From positions 1-64,000 of the forward strand of contig JAPYMA010000640.1 of the NCBI GenBank assembly GCA_035041965.1: a DNA stretch of 64,000 bases, given 5' to 3'. Shown piece by piece: positions 1-10,751 of the stretch. Both the position numbers and the translations under genes were made by a program. Each line of letters opens with the position of its first letter. Position 1 is the stretch's first letter. Under the pieces are notes generated by a model. The model saw nothing but the letters and a program-made list of their open reading frames with translations, was not told the origin of the DNA and searched no databases. The stretch comes from Anisakis pegreffii. Lineage: Eukaryota > Nematoda > Chromadorea > Rhabditida > Anisakidae.

Positions 1-1262
1 GGAAACATATGGATGTTTGTACATCATTCGATCGAGCAGAATCTCTCCTCTCTATAAATGAAAGTTCACCTGAAAATTCCGCCCCTGCAAGGAGATATAG
101 CTATTTGCCTGATGCTATAGGGGTTGGCACATTCAAACCTACCGTACCCTCAGTTTTAAACCAGTAACATATCAATTTCTTAACACCAGTCGATCGGGCA
201 GAATCTCGGCATTTGGAAAAATATATATTTTGTCGGGCGATTTTGCTTAGTTGAGGAGGTATAGCTATTTTAATGAAGCTATCTCAACTAGTGCTGAGGT
301 GCTCATTTGTATGCAATTGATCAGTATAGATCAATGCTTATTATACATTAGTATTGAAATATAGGTTTGATACATTCAAGCCTACCGTCTTCTCAAGTTT
401 GCCCGGAAACATATGGATGTTTGTACATCATTCGATCGAGCAGAATCTCTCCTCTCTATAAATGAAAGTTCACTTGAAAATTCCGCCCCTGCGAGGAGAT
501 ATAGCTATTTCCCTGATGCTATAGGGGTTGGCACATTCAAACCTACCGTACCCTCAGTTTCAAACCAGTAACATATCAATTTCCTAACACCAGTCGATTG
601 GGCAGAATCTCGGCATTCGGAAAAATATATATTTTGTCGGGCGATTTTGCTTAGTTGAGGAGGTATAGCTATTTTAATGAAGCCATCTCAATTAGGGCTG
701 AGGTGCTCATTGATATGCAATTGATCAGTATAGATCAATGCTTATTATACATTAGTATAGAAATATAGGTTTGATACATTCAAGCCTACCGTCTTCTCAA
801 GTTTGCCCGGAAACATATGGATGTTTGTACATCATTCGATCGAGCAGAATCTCTGCTCTCTAAAACAGAAAGCTCGCTGGAAAATTCCGCCTCTGCGAGG
901 AGATATAGCTATTTGCCTGATGCTATAGGGGTTGGCACATTCAAACCTACCGTACCCTCAGTTTTAAACCAGTAACATATCAATTTCTTAACACCAGTCG
1001 ATCGGGCAGAATCTCGGCATTTGGAAAAATATATATTTTGTCGGGCGATTTTGCTTAGTTGAGGAGGTATAGCTATTTTAATGAAGCTATCTCAACTAGT
1101 GCTGAGGTGCTCATTTGTATGCAATTGATCAGTATAGATCAATGCTTATTATACATTAGTATTGAAATATAGGTTTGATACATTCAAGCCTACCGTCTTC
1201 TCAAGTTTGCCCGGAAGCATATGGATGTTTGTACATCATTCGATCGAGCAGAATCTCTCCTC
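1..1262. repeat. 404-bp tandem satellite array
   Basis: Three full copies and the start of a fourth of a 404-bp unit. The landmark GGAAACATATGGATG begins at 1, 405 and 809, and as GGAAGCATATGG at 1213. Copies differ by scattered substitutions. Each unit is itself a diverged dimer: GAGGAGATATAGCTATTT and GAGGAGGTATAGCTATTTT recur inside a unit, as do CATTCAAACCTACCGT and CATTCAAGCCTACCGT, and TCGATCG(G/A)GCAGAATCTC. The array runs off the left edge, so its full size is unknown. No coding potential is seen. Confidence 0.95.
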
Positions 1263-1518
1263 TTCAGTCACTCTTCGCACTACGATGAAGTAGTGGAATC
1301 GGACTTGCAAGGGACATGAGGAGAAAGAATGATAAATCTCTATTCAACAGCCATCAAACTTGAATAGATAGCTGCTGGGGTTAAAAAGCTAATTTGTCAT
1401 CCTTATCAGATGCTATTTGGCGTTTGATAATTCTGGCTGATGCAGACTGGCGTAATCATTCGTCATTATTTTAGGGATTGGCTGTGAGAGGGCAGTGATA
1501 AAACTGGAGGTGGACGGT

Positions 1519-1601
1519 CAAGAGTCTATTGTAGGGTTATACCGTGGCATTCACAAGAATCTAGGTGCCGCTGACCGTTCAGTCGAGCTGGGATGCTCTT
1601 G
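1519..1601. repeat. Diverged ~85-90 bp dispersed repeat, copy A
   Basis: Aligns along its length with 1809-1898 in the same orientation, sharing for example CCGTGG, CACA(A/G)GATTCTAGG, TGACC and CTCTTGAA. The ends are an inverted pair (CAAGAGTCT at the left, CTCTTG at the right). The element family is not recognised. Confidence 0.5.
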
Positions 1602-1808
1602 AATTATCTCGCCGTGGAGCATCAAACTCTATTTGATTCGTCAACAATCACAAACAGCAGTGGAACTTCACGATAGAAAACACACAGATGACCTTCTGCT
1701 GTACGTGTGCTTCCCAACAATGAGTAATTTCAACAGAGCTATAAAGTAAGACACCTCGAGTATTTCACTCAACCTGCGATGCGCTCGAGACTGACGCAGG
1801 TGAATGGT

Positions 1809-1898
1809 CAGTAGTCTGCGGTAGGATTGAACCGTGGGCTTCGAGCACTCACAGGATTCTAGGAATACTGACCCTCTGCTCAACCTCGGAGACTCTTG
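1809..1898. repeat. Diverged ~85-90 bp dispersed repeat, copy B
   Basis: Second copy of the repeat at 1519-1601. Read on the minus strand it contains GGTTCAATCC, close to a Pol III box B. The arms that would form a tRNA T-stem do not pair, so it is at most a tRNA-derived (SINE-like) relic. A modest open frame on the minus strand across this copy is not evidence of a gene. Confidence 0.5.
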
Positions 1899-2022
1899 AA
1901 CGCAATTCTATCCCAGCTCAACCATCTCCATCACGGAACTATTGATTCACATTATAAATTCCAAAACAATGATCCGAAAGTCTTTAAAAATATGATCAGA
2001 CGAATAACGCTCAAAGGCTCAC

Positions 2023-2089
2023 CTGTTGAAAAAGCTGTAGTCAGATGAATTGCCAGAAGCGCAACGAGCATATCTACCTTCATACTCAT
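2023..2089 (-). CDS. Candidate first exon of a secreted protein (signal peptide only)
   Basis: On the minus strand an ATG at 2089 opens 22 codons with a short charged start and a hydrophobic core (VDMLVALLAIHLTTAFS), a typical signal peptide. A good donor (G/GTGAGC, phase 1) follows at 2022. I could not find a convincing second exon between here and the satellite array, so the remainder could lie beyond the window, or the exon could be chance. There is no similarity to a known family. Confidence 0.3.
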
Positions 2090-2838
2090 CGGTGTGGATG
2101 AACCAATGTGTAGTGAAAATATTCATCAAAGAGGAGACAAATTTATATTGATTTCAAACGTAACTGTGGCCGTTTCACAGTGCACTTTTGTTAACAGTTA
2201 AAAATCAAGCCAATAGATATTCATGACTAAATTCGCTGCCTCTCATAAACAGAATGATATCATCGATAACGCAAAATCGAACGAGTGCAGCTAAATGTGC
2301 TGCAGCAATGAAATGAATGTTTAAAACATATTCAACAACGTAATACTCGGTGCGTCTGCACCCGAATTATCTGCAGCGAATGAATTCGTAGCAACAATGA
2401 TATTCATACTCGATAACGTTCAGGACTGTCAGCCTGAGAATTTACATCGTTCTTCTGAGCAGACAACTGAACCGTCTTGCAAGTATCCATCAGGAAAGTA
2501 TCACTGTGCGCATCTCTAGACAGCATTCTGGATTGACCATGAGGAGGCTGTCGACGTAACATCGAATTAGGTATGATTACTTAATCGAAAATGATAGTAA
2601 TAATAAATATAAGAATTTTCAAGGCAAAAAAATAGAGACATCATAAGATCTGATAACCACTGATCCAAAAAGCTGATAACTATCGAGATCAGCAAGTACA
2701 AAACATTTATCATGTGAAAGGGGTGGAATGTTCGAAATCACACAGTATAAAAGAAAGAGCAAAAAGTCACTGGGACATTCGAGTTCTCATTCTGGTCTTT
2801 ACTTCGGGGCTCATTTCCCCAAGTACATCGTTCGTGGA
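2090..2838. other. Intergenic, nothing recognised
   Basis: AT-rich sequence. I see no family-like exon, RNA gene or clear repeat. It would hold the promoter of the candidate minus-strand secreted exon, if that is real. Confidence 0.5.
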
Positions 2839-3047
2839 CCCTAATTAGCGTCCAAAAGCACCAGGGTACTAAGCACCAGCACCAAAAAGCGTTGCCGGGG
2901 CTAATCAGCACCAAAAGATTGCTGGTTGCTAACAAGCACCGAACTGCTGCTGGGTGCTGATTAGCACTAAACCGTTGCTGAGTGCTAATTAGCGCCAAAT
3001 CGTAGCAGGGCGCTGATTAGCGTCCAACGATTCCAGTACTAATCGTA
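2839..3047. repeat. 28-bp minisatellite
   Basis: Seven imperfect head-to-tail units of about 28 bp with the core GCT(A/G)ATTAGC(A/G)CCAAA followed by GTTGCTGGGT. The right-hand units are the most regular and the two leftmost carry small length changes. A minus-strand frame across it (2738-2998) is a by-product of the repeat. Confidence 0.85.
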
Positions 3048-3773
3048 CAATCGCTCCAAGTTATCAACTCGCTGCCCAGTCAGCGTCAGTCATCAATTCA
3101 TCGTTATTCGTAACTAAGTGATCCAGTGTTCTATAATATTGTACTGTTATTGTATTGTTGCCCAGCCGTCACTCCTAGTTCCAAATAATTCCATGGTAGG
3201 GGTCTCTCACAAACAGTTTTCAACTCTTTACAGAGGTCAATTCCCCGCAATCGATATTGTTGTCCTCAAACTAGTGTTTGTTTTGATGGTGCACCATGGT
3301 AAATTAGAATGCTGTCAAAGCAGTGTTCATCTTACTATCGAAGCGTTAAAAAAGCCGCACTCAACGCAAAACCCAGTGCAGACAACCGTAACGAGGAAGT
3401 GAGTCCCCGCATCGACCGACCAGATTGACATCTTCGAACAATCCCATGTGTCCAATGTGTACGCAAGATATGCATAATGAGGGGGGGGGGAATTGGTAAC
3501 AGAAGCCAAATTGCACTTTCAAAGTGACGTGGTCAGGCAGAGCACAGAGAAAAAGTGATCCTACAGGGCGAATTAATTCGTCGATGAAGCGCAGGAATTT
3601 GACGTATTTCAAGGCTGCACCTGACCTGAACGTGTACATGATGTCTCATTGGGAAGAGAAATGAATTTTCCACGTCCAGACAAAGACTAACTTCAAGAAT
3701 TGGCTCATTTCTCGAGCAGTGAAAATTTAATTAGTGAAGTCTCAATCAACTGAAAAGCATGTGATCAATTAGA
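3048..3773. other. Intergenic, nothing supportable
   Basis: Overlapping short frames occur on both strands (3118-3402, 3361-3639), but none has splice sites or family similarity. A run of ten G lies at about 3481-3490. Confidence 0.4.
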
Positions 3774-3885
3774 GTGGAAAAAATGCCGGAAGAGAAATTT
3801 GATCGGTCAATGCCAAGCAGTCCATTGGAAAGAGAATTCAGAGAAGGTTTCAAGAAAATTCATCGTCTAGTTTTCGAGATTGTAA
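3774..3885 (+). repeat. ~110-bp repeat, copy 1
   Basis: Begins GTGGAAAAAATGCCGG and ends near CATCGTCTAGTTTTCGAG. It matches copy 2 (3936-4047) in direct orientation, and 5258-5375 in inverted orientation. The match to the inverted copy is the closest, including GATCGGTCAATGCCAAG against its reverse complement. Confidence 0.8.
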
Positions 3886-3935
3886 CCTAGAATGAACCTT
3901 CATTATGAAAAACGATGCCTTAGCAGGCATTCGAT

Positions 3936-4047
3936 GTGGAAAAAATGCCGGCACAGAAATTCCATCAGCTGATGCTAAGTAACACATTGTAAAGAGAATT
4001 TAATTCTCCACAAGTCGGGAACGTTGCAGGAAAATTCATCATGTAGT
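3936..4047 (+). repeat. ~110-bp repeat, copy 2
   Basis: Direct copy of 3774-3885. It shares the block AGAGAATT(T/C)AATTCTC with the inverted copy at 5258-5375, which copy 1 has lost, so all three derive from one family. Confidence 0.75.
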
Positions 4048-4896
4048 TATGTTCATATAGTTCTGCATGTTTTCACTTACATTAAATTCTTTTGTGTTTC
4101 GTAACACCATGTAATCGTAACGTGTAATTGTAACTGTTTCCACGATTTCCTAATTAATTTATAATTCATTAAGTAGTTTTCGCCATTATAATTCATCATT
4201 CACTTGTAATTTAAAAACAATCTTTATTATGAAGGATAGTGCCTCTGAGTGAGATGGAAACGGTACACCGTTGCGATGACGAAGAAGGGACACAGTAATA
4301 ATGCTAAACAAGATGTTATGTTTTTATACGTCGTTGAAATACAGTAGTGCATGAATAACTGAGTTTTTCATGAGTGCAACAGCTTGACATTCACTTCCCA
4401 TACACCTCGTGCTACTCACAGTTATCTTCACTTCTAAATCGCAGTTCATGTTCTTATTCCCACATTTCGTTAACCTGTCTGGCAGCATTATTATTGCTGA
4501 TCGACACTATAATCCAAAACATCTTTTCTACTGATCTCCATATCAGTTCTACAATTCAGTCAGCAATTTGCATCCCGTCACAGTCACACAACCTCTCTCT
4601 CGTCCAAACATACAGATATTCAAATGTCACAAAATGCTACAAGCACTTCCACTTCCGTTGTGGTCCTAAATCTGCTTATATACCTCCAGGCTGACACCTA
4701 TCGCTCACTTTCTGTAGATGTTTTGGTTGTCATCGTCCCCTTTATCACTCCAAGCTCTGTATCATCCCATTTTAAAAGGCCACCTTTCTGAAATGCAGTA
4801 ACTGTGATGGTTTTATGCATGGGGACATCATCTAGTCGTTCTCAACTTCATGTGTTGTAGTAATAATAATAAATGGTTAAGATCTCATTTCTCTGC
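4048..4896. other. Region between the repeat copies, no gene seen
   Basis: Contains an unsupported plus-strand frame (4374-4694) with no splice sites or similarity, and a short TAA microsatellite near 4860. It may be the interior of a decayed element bounded by the ~110-bp repeats. Confidence 0.4.
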
Positions 4897-5118
4897 GGAA
4901 AGAAAACGAAAGTATCCAGCCGGGATGGGCAAAACCTAGCCCAATATAATCTATTTTATTATATTCATCATCCCAATATATTCTATTGCATTTGATCCTG
5001 CTTTGGTATCCTTAACCTGATCATAAACATCCATCCCCATTTGATAAACAGGACTTTGGCGTACTGGGTTGGGTTTCACTCATCCCGGCTGGAAAATCCC
5101 GTTTTCGAAAAATCTTCT
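4897..5118. mobile_element. MITE-like element with ~45-bp terminal inverted repeats
   Basis: CCAGCCGGGATG at 4916-4927 is the exact reverse complement of CATCCCGGCTGG at 5091-5102. The similarity continues inward (GGGCAAAACCTAGCCC against GGGTTGGGTTTCAC) and outward (GAAAACG against CGTTTTC), giving arms of about 45 bp around an AT-rich core of about 120 bp. There is no coding capacity, as expected of a non-autonomous DNA transposon. I could not identify a target-site duplication, so the superfamily is unknown. Confidence 0.7.
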
Positions 5119-5151
5119 TCTAAATATGAAGCGAAAAATATTCTCGTTCAG

Positions 5152-5202
5152 GTGTTACTGGAACAATTATTTCCTGGTATGTCTGAGAAGAAATGGGAAA
5201 AG
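5152..5202 (+). pseudogene. Orphan exon-like segment
   Basis: A 51-base open segment flanked by a good acceptor (TTCTCGTTCAG) and a perfect donor (AAG/GTAAGT). It encodes 17 residues ending GMSEKKWEK. The frame stays open upstream through the MITE arm. No partner exon is visible, so it is either a remnant of a gene or transposase disrupted here, or a chance match. Confidence 0.25.
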
Positions 5203-5257
5203 GTAAGTATATGAAGAGGAGTGGGATGAAAGCAATTCATGAGCGATTCTTTCTAAG

Positions 5258-5375
5258 TTGCAGTCTCGAAAACTAGACGATGAATTTTCCTGAAACCTTC
5301 TCCACTTATAGAGAATTCAATTCTCTTTACAATGGACTACTTGGCATTGACCGATCAAATTTCACGGCTACATTC
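5258..5375 (-). repeat. ~110-bp repeat, inverted copy 3
   Basis: Reverse-complement copy of the repeat at 3774-3885 and 3936-4047. Together the outer copies enclose the MITE and the orphan exon. The short frames on both strands here are repeat by-products. Confidence 0.8.
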
Positions 5376-5953
5376 ATTCTGTTCGTTTTGTGCGCATTTA
5401 CGAATCGTTTTCCTCTCATTCTCCCACTTTTCAACATTCGGGTGCGTGCGCGTATGAAAGTGCACTTTGGCTTCTTTTGCCCCAACCGTCTTTTTAGCAA
5501 TGCGAACGCATGTTCACGTTCATTGTGTGCTTGTATGATAAGACGCCTGTTACTCCATCTATTACGATCTCTTGTATTCATCATGAATAGGATCGCTCCT
5601 GGAAGCAACCGCGTGAGCTGTAGGACCTCGGGGCAAGCTTGGGGCTATGTCTCCTGACGAACCGCAACTGAATGCGGTACATTGGCTATGTTGCCATTAA
5701 TTAAGATATGAGAAAAGCTGTCACTGATGGTGTTGGTCGGGGAACGGGGTCCTCATCCGGGACTCCGACGAGGAACGCGAGGAGCGCCCCCCCTCCACGC
5801 AATTTGCTCTCCGACTTTTTCTCGGGGCTCCCCTCGTCCATTTTTGCTCCCCGTCAAGGGGGACGAAGAGCGCGAACAATCAACTAAAAATAGCGAAATA
5901 CCGCTACAAAACCTACAGTATTGTCTTGTTGTTTGTTTTGAAATGAGAGTATA
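5376..5953. other. Intergenic with a GC-rich island (5735-5880)
   Basis: 5735-5880 is conspicuously G/C-rich compared with everything around it, with runs such as GCGCCCCCCC and CCCGTCAAGGGG. The open frames on both strands across it look compositional. No family was recognised. Confidence 0.5.
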
Positions 5954-6180
5954 AGGTGGTTGGCTCAAATTCTGTTTGATTAGAGCGATCTGTGTTTAAA
6001 TTGTTGAAGAACCAAAATTTGGAATGTCCAATACGAAAGTTTTAGTTCAGCTGTCATTCAAGAAAGAATCAGGTATTGCTGAGAGGGAAATAAACGATGG
6101 CAAATGATACTTTTAAAGGATAATCATGGAGATCGAAGAACTTGTTATGAACAATGGTTTCTTAAGTTTTCGACCTGTCA
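5954..6180 (+). mobile_element. Probable decayed mariner-type transposase fragment
   Basis: Two short blocks, in different frames, resemble the helix-turn-helix part of mariner transposases. From about 6057 the frame reads FKKESGIAEREIND, and from 6131 it reads DRRTCYEQWFLKF. In intact family members an S-x-A-E...R-x-I-N block is followed by a RTCYEWFAKF-like block. Stops and a frameshift separate them. TAAGGTGGTTGGCTC at about 5953 could be a terminal repeat beside a TA target, but no matching right end was found. Confidence 0.4.
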
Positions 6181-7974
6181 TTTATTTGAAAATTCATGAT
6201 TTTGCACTCATATCGACTGAGTTATTGACCAACTGATTTTGAGTTATTTCGTTATCAGAAGTTTGAATCCATCATCCAAAAAATCATTACAATTACTAAA
6301 TCCGTCTGCTTATCAATCAGTTCAAAAATTCTCACTTCGTTCTACACTGATGATGTCGCGACTGACGTCGCGAGAAAAAACAAATAATGAATGAAATGAT
6401 TAATTATGCATAATATTCGTTTGATTTATAATAATTTCTCTATCGTAATATTGAATTGTTTATTCTAATTTCACGTTATTGTATGTTATGCATGATGTTC
6501 AATTGATTTGAAAATTTATGATTAGGAAATTCTGTGAACTTTTCATTGAAGAAATTTAAACGTTTGAAATTTCCAGCAGAAAAACAGTAAGATGCTCTTC
6601 TAAGATGTATTTCCTCACAAACAGATATTTTTCCATTGGAAATTCACAACTTAAAATCGCGCTGTTCACCGACTGACTCATCAGCAAAATGATTAAACTT
6701 AATGATTTCATAACAGCAAACACAAAACTTTTATTATGTAATAACAACACTATTGTATGTTTATTCATAATTCGTTACAGCTTGTTCAGTCTATAATATT
6801 TTCCACATCATATTTCGCATCAATTGGAATGCAACTGAGGCGATCTGAATCACATTAAAAAACTGTGAGTAATTAGGTTTTTTGAAAATATTTGAATTCA
6901 CTATCTAGAAGTATATATGAACAAATTATTTGTTCTCGAAATCATAACAATTGCGTGATTAAATTGAAATTATCAAACATATCTTTATACAAGTTCGGAA
7001 AAAAATTTTCAAAACATATCAGTTATGAAAAAAAAGTTCAAAACGAAACTATTAAAGAAGAGAATACGACAATCATGATGCAACGAAATCATTTGTGTGG
7101 AGATGTAAGTGAATGTGAGCAATAGGGAACTTGTCGGAATCAACAATGTTTTCAACTCTAAAAATACTTTGTTCGGCTTAACTGACAATTCGTAAAAATC
7201 GTTGCTAACTCAAAAACCTAGCAGATAAATGAATTGATACCAATTCTGTCAGTGTGGAGGTTAGGTCAATGAATGTTATCATAGAAAAACGTGATAAATT
7301 TTCAAAAGATGAATTCAAGCTGTAACTGTGAAGATAACTTTCCACGTCCAGTTTTGGGTTCGCAAATGCCGTCTTCCACAAAAATGCTCTCGCATCACTC
7401 AACACAAACGAATCGAAAAACACAGTAATGAAATATATTCATAAATCAACACAGCAAATATGTATTTAGAAAACTATTCACTCATGTTAATTTCTACATG
7501 AGAAATTAGAGCAATGTGTTGGGACTAACACAAAAAAAATTTGGTTTGGCAAACAGTGAAATTGAATTTTGACTATAGCTTCGTTGTTTATTTGACCAGC
7601 AATTACGAGTTTATGTCCTTCCGTTATCATCAGTGTTCCTTTACCGACATGCAACTTCTTTGTGTATTCAAACAATGTTTCAAACAATACAGAGTGCGAC
7701 TGAATACTGACAATGAGATGAGATCAGTCAGAGTAAGAAGAAAGTGCGTATGTGATGAGTGAAATGTGAATCATGAATGGAATGAGAATCTTTAGTGGAT
7801 CATGAATTGAAATGAGATTCATCAGTCATGGAAACGAATCACTGTCAGCAAGTGATAGGATATGGTGACACGACACATTTATAGACATTTTCTTAAAATC
7901 AAGCAGCATGTAGAAACAAAGTTTAGGATGCAAAACAATATTGTTGATCGGTGTTGATGAGAAAAATATTATGA
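6181..7974. other. Intergenic, AT-rich
   Basis: Downstream of the minus-strand receptor gene. It contains a strong short hairpin (TCGCGA arms, 6356-6373). A minus-strand frame (6556-6768) includes a signal-like stretch, MKSLSLIILLMSQSVNS. Nothing else is recognisable. Confidence 0.4.
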
Positions 7975-10693
7975 TCACTTCGTTTGAGATCTGTTGAAAA
8001 TCAACTTATCACCCGATTCTCGTGATTCTCGTGATGTACTTGAGCTTCGAAACTGAAATTGATTGGACTCTAAAAATGAAGCAGCACAATGAATTGACAA
8101 TGAGATCAAAATGCAGAACGAAAACACATAAGAACACTGCAATGCAACATGTTTTCGGAAGGGAATATTGAATATAAATGATAAACTGGAATCGTTCAAT
8201 TGAATCAAGCAGCATGTTTCAATTGGATGGGCTAAAATAATTATTTCGTAGAATGAAAATAAATCACGTTTATGCCCTTGCTGACCATCGTTGAGTGCTA
8301 ATGGTGAAACGGTGGTCAGTCGTCGTTCCTTTAGAAGACTTTTTGAAAAGCAAGATTTGATGATGTCGATTAGAGCGTTCCGATATGTTGGTAGTGCGAA
8401 GAGCGTTGACAAAGATATCGCTATTGCTCTCACCTGTTCAATTGTACACATCTTTAGAAGCGTACTGAACAGAATGTGATGGTTGAATCCCACTAAGCAT
8501 GAATCAGCTTGAATAAACAGCGAAGGTGGCTTAAGACTGATACCTTCACAATGACTACAGCTAATTCGAACGAATATTTTCGAACAATTCAGTGAGAAAG
8601 CAGGCGATCACAGTACACGCTAGAAAACAGGAATGCTATGGCTAGTTTTCAATGCATTTTGAATTGAACGTTTAAAGTAACTCACATATTCAAGGTAACT
8701 TGTGTATTGAACGATATCAAAAAGTGTCGAAAGTGTCGAAATGGGAATATTCGGATTTATGAAATTAATGATGAAAATAATGCCTGCTACTGAAAAGAAA
8801 TAGAAGTGATTCAAAGAGACGATGACGACTGTTGAACGAGCAACTCTTTTCAGGTACACTGCAGCACAAACAGATCATATTTCATCATGAACGCTCCTCA
8901 TAAACAGTCATGACCGAATCATAATTCTGATCAATTGACTGAGTGAAGTGAAACTCGAAAATACTTTTACGAAGACGTTTACTAATTCACATCAATTTGT
9001 TGATGAAAAAAGAATAGTGAGGAATTTGAATCGAATTGAAATCTCGTTTACCGTAAAGAGGAATATTAAATACGTTGATAGGGATAGTGTAAAATAAAAA
9101 AGAAACAAGAAGTTTCCTTTGAATTTGCGAATTACCACCCGTTTTTGTTCGACCAACTTTCAACACCAATATAGTTGCCTGAAAAAATTACTTCTTTGTA
9201 TTTGAAGCGATCAATGAATCAATCCATTCGTTGCTTCATATTCTGATCGAATTGATAAATTATGCTCATCAGTTTGTTGAAGCGATAAAGTAGTTTATCA
9301 CTGAACGTTTTATGTGTGCTAAACAAATAAAATAGTTGAAGAGTGCACAAAGACCAACCGTTGCGGTTACGCAAACGATCGCAAGAGCAATAAACATTGT
9401 TAAAACACTCGTACCATCTTGAATGTAACTGTACGCGTATTTGTATGGGCAACTACCACACAGCATTAGCAAACCGTTTACCACCATTTTTGGTGCGCAT
9501 ATTATCAATGAAAGCAAATCAAATAGCAATAAATATGGCGTCCAACTCCTGAGACGTAAACGTTCTATTGATTCGATAAATACTATGATGAATTTATAAT
9601 TTACAAACAGCAATTATCAGGTGCAGAATCACTGTATCAACGACCGATTCAGGATTCCGCTAGCATTACGAACTTATGTGAGAGTAATCACAATAGTACT
9701 CGTGCCATAGCTAGTTCAGTTCGTTGCAGTTAGTGCTACTGTGAAATAGAGCATTCCAAACGGAGAATGAATCTACGACTTTGAGAGAAGGAACTGAAAC
9801 TTTGCACTATTTGGCGAAAGGCTGAATCGACTGAAGCGCGTTGGATCATGAACAGGCTTTCATGATTTGAAAGATTGAACCTGTTAGAGAAGTGTCTTTG
9901 ATAAAATACCGGACGAATGTATGGCAATGTGAGTACGGTAACGACAAACAGTGACAACACGCGATAACTGACACGAACGAGTAACGTACAGCAACGACCG
10001 AGAAACTGCAAGAAGTAGATCCTGCAAAAGAACGAAGGAGAGAATCTTTTGAAAAGCAGAATGGTGAGGTTTATTTCGTTGCTGAATGACTCGATCGATG
10101 AACTTCATCGTAAATAACGTCTCAAGTCAGTGCGAGTTGATCGATTATTATTCATCAAGTTTACAGAGGCTATCGGCTATTTGAGAACGATTTATACTAT
10201 TTTTGTTGGTTGAGTTGTCAAGCGATCCAATTGAAACGCCTCATTAATGGATAATTTTTCAACTTACTTTATTGAATAATGAACTGACTCAGTGAAAAAA
10301 CGGACATAATGATCGCTTTGATATGACAGAATCAACGAGATTTGTTTCTGAATATTGTTGAAATTGAATGAGCATTTGGGCTGATTCATAATGAACTAAC
10401 CGTAAGCCATCGCAATAAATTTGTACCTAATCAAGTTAACAAAGCAAAAGTAAACTTTACCAAAATATATCGGCGTTAAAGAAATAACCATCTTCGTCAG
10501 TGAATAGTTGCTCTACGAGATCAGCAAAATCGCACGGAATGCACGCAGTCAAATAAAGATTCAATGTATAACTACGCATCGCATCACCACTTAATTTGAA
10601 TATTGATATATACATTATCAATGTTGCTAGTGATAATCTCACCGTTATCAACGTATAATTCAACCATTTATCTATTGGTATATAGAAATCCAT
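7975..10693 (-). CDS. Nematode chemoreceptor-type 7TM G protein-coupled receptor
   Basis: Six exons on the minus strand keep one frame: 10693-10461, 10021-9881, 9548-9302, 9178-9052, 8789-8686 and 8433-7975 (436 residues). Predicted membrane spans: TM1 (LNYTLITVRLSLATLIMYIS), TM2 (LNLYLTACIPCDF), a long TM3/TM4 block with RVSYRVLSLFVVTVLTLPYI, then WTPYLLLFDLLSLIICAP, TM5 (FIALAIVCVTATVGLCALF), TM6 (KLLVSFLFYTIPINVFNIP) and TM7 ending FALPTYRNAL. The layout and short loops resemble the nematode serpentine receptor superfamily; I cannot name the subfamily, ligand or expressing cells. The start is the first ATG of exon 1. The weakest points are the donor GTGATA after exon 3, the acceptor of exon 6, and the ~130-residue tail, which may read through a further intron. 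Confidence 0.72.
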
Positions 10694-10701
10694 TTCACTT
10701 G

Positions 10702-10718
10702 TTATTATTATTTTTTAA

Positions 10719-10750
<32 letters not shown>

Positions 10751-10751
10751 C
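10702..10751. repeat. (ATT)n microsatellite
   Basis: An interrupted run of TTA/ATT trinucleotides a few bases upstream of the 7TM receptor start codon. Confidence 0.9.

Noticed and set aside
1809..1898. A tRNA gene on the minus strand (box-B-like GGTTCAATCC)
   Set aside because: Neither the acceptor nor the T-stem pairs properly and box A is poor. It is treated as a repeat.
5727..5968. Overlapping open frames on both strands
   Set aside because: Caused by the GC-rich composition of 5735-5880, which has few stop codons. No similarity.
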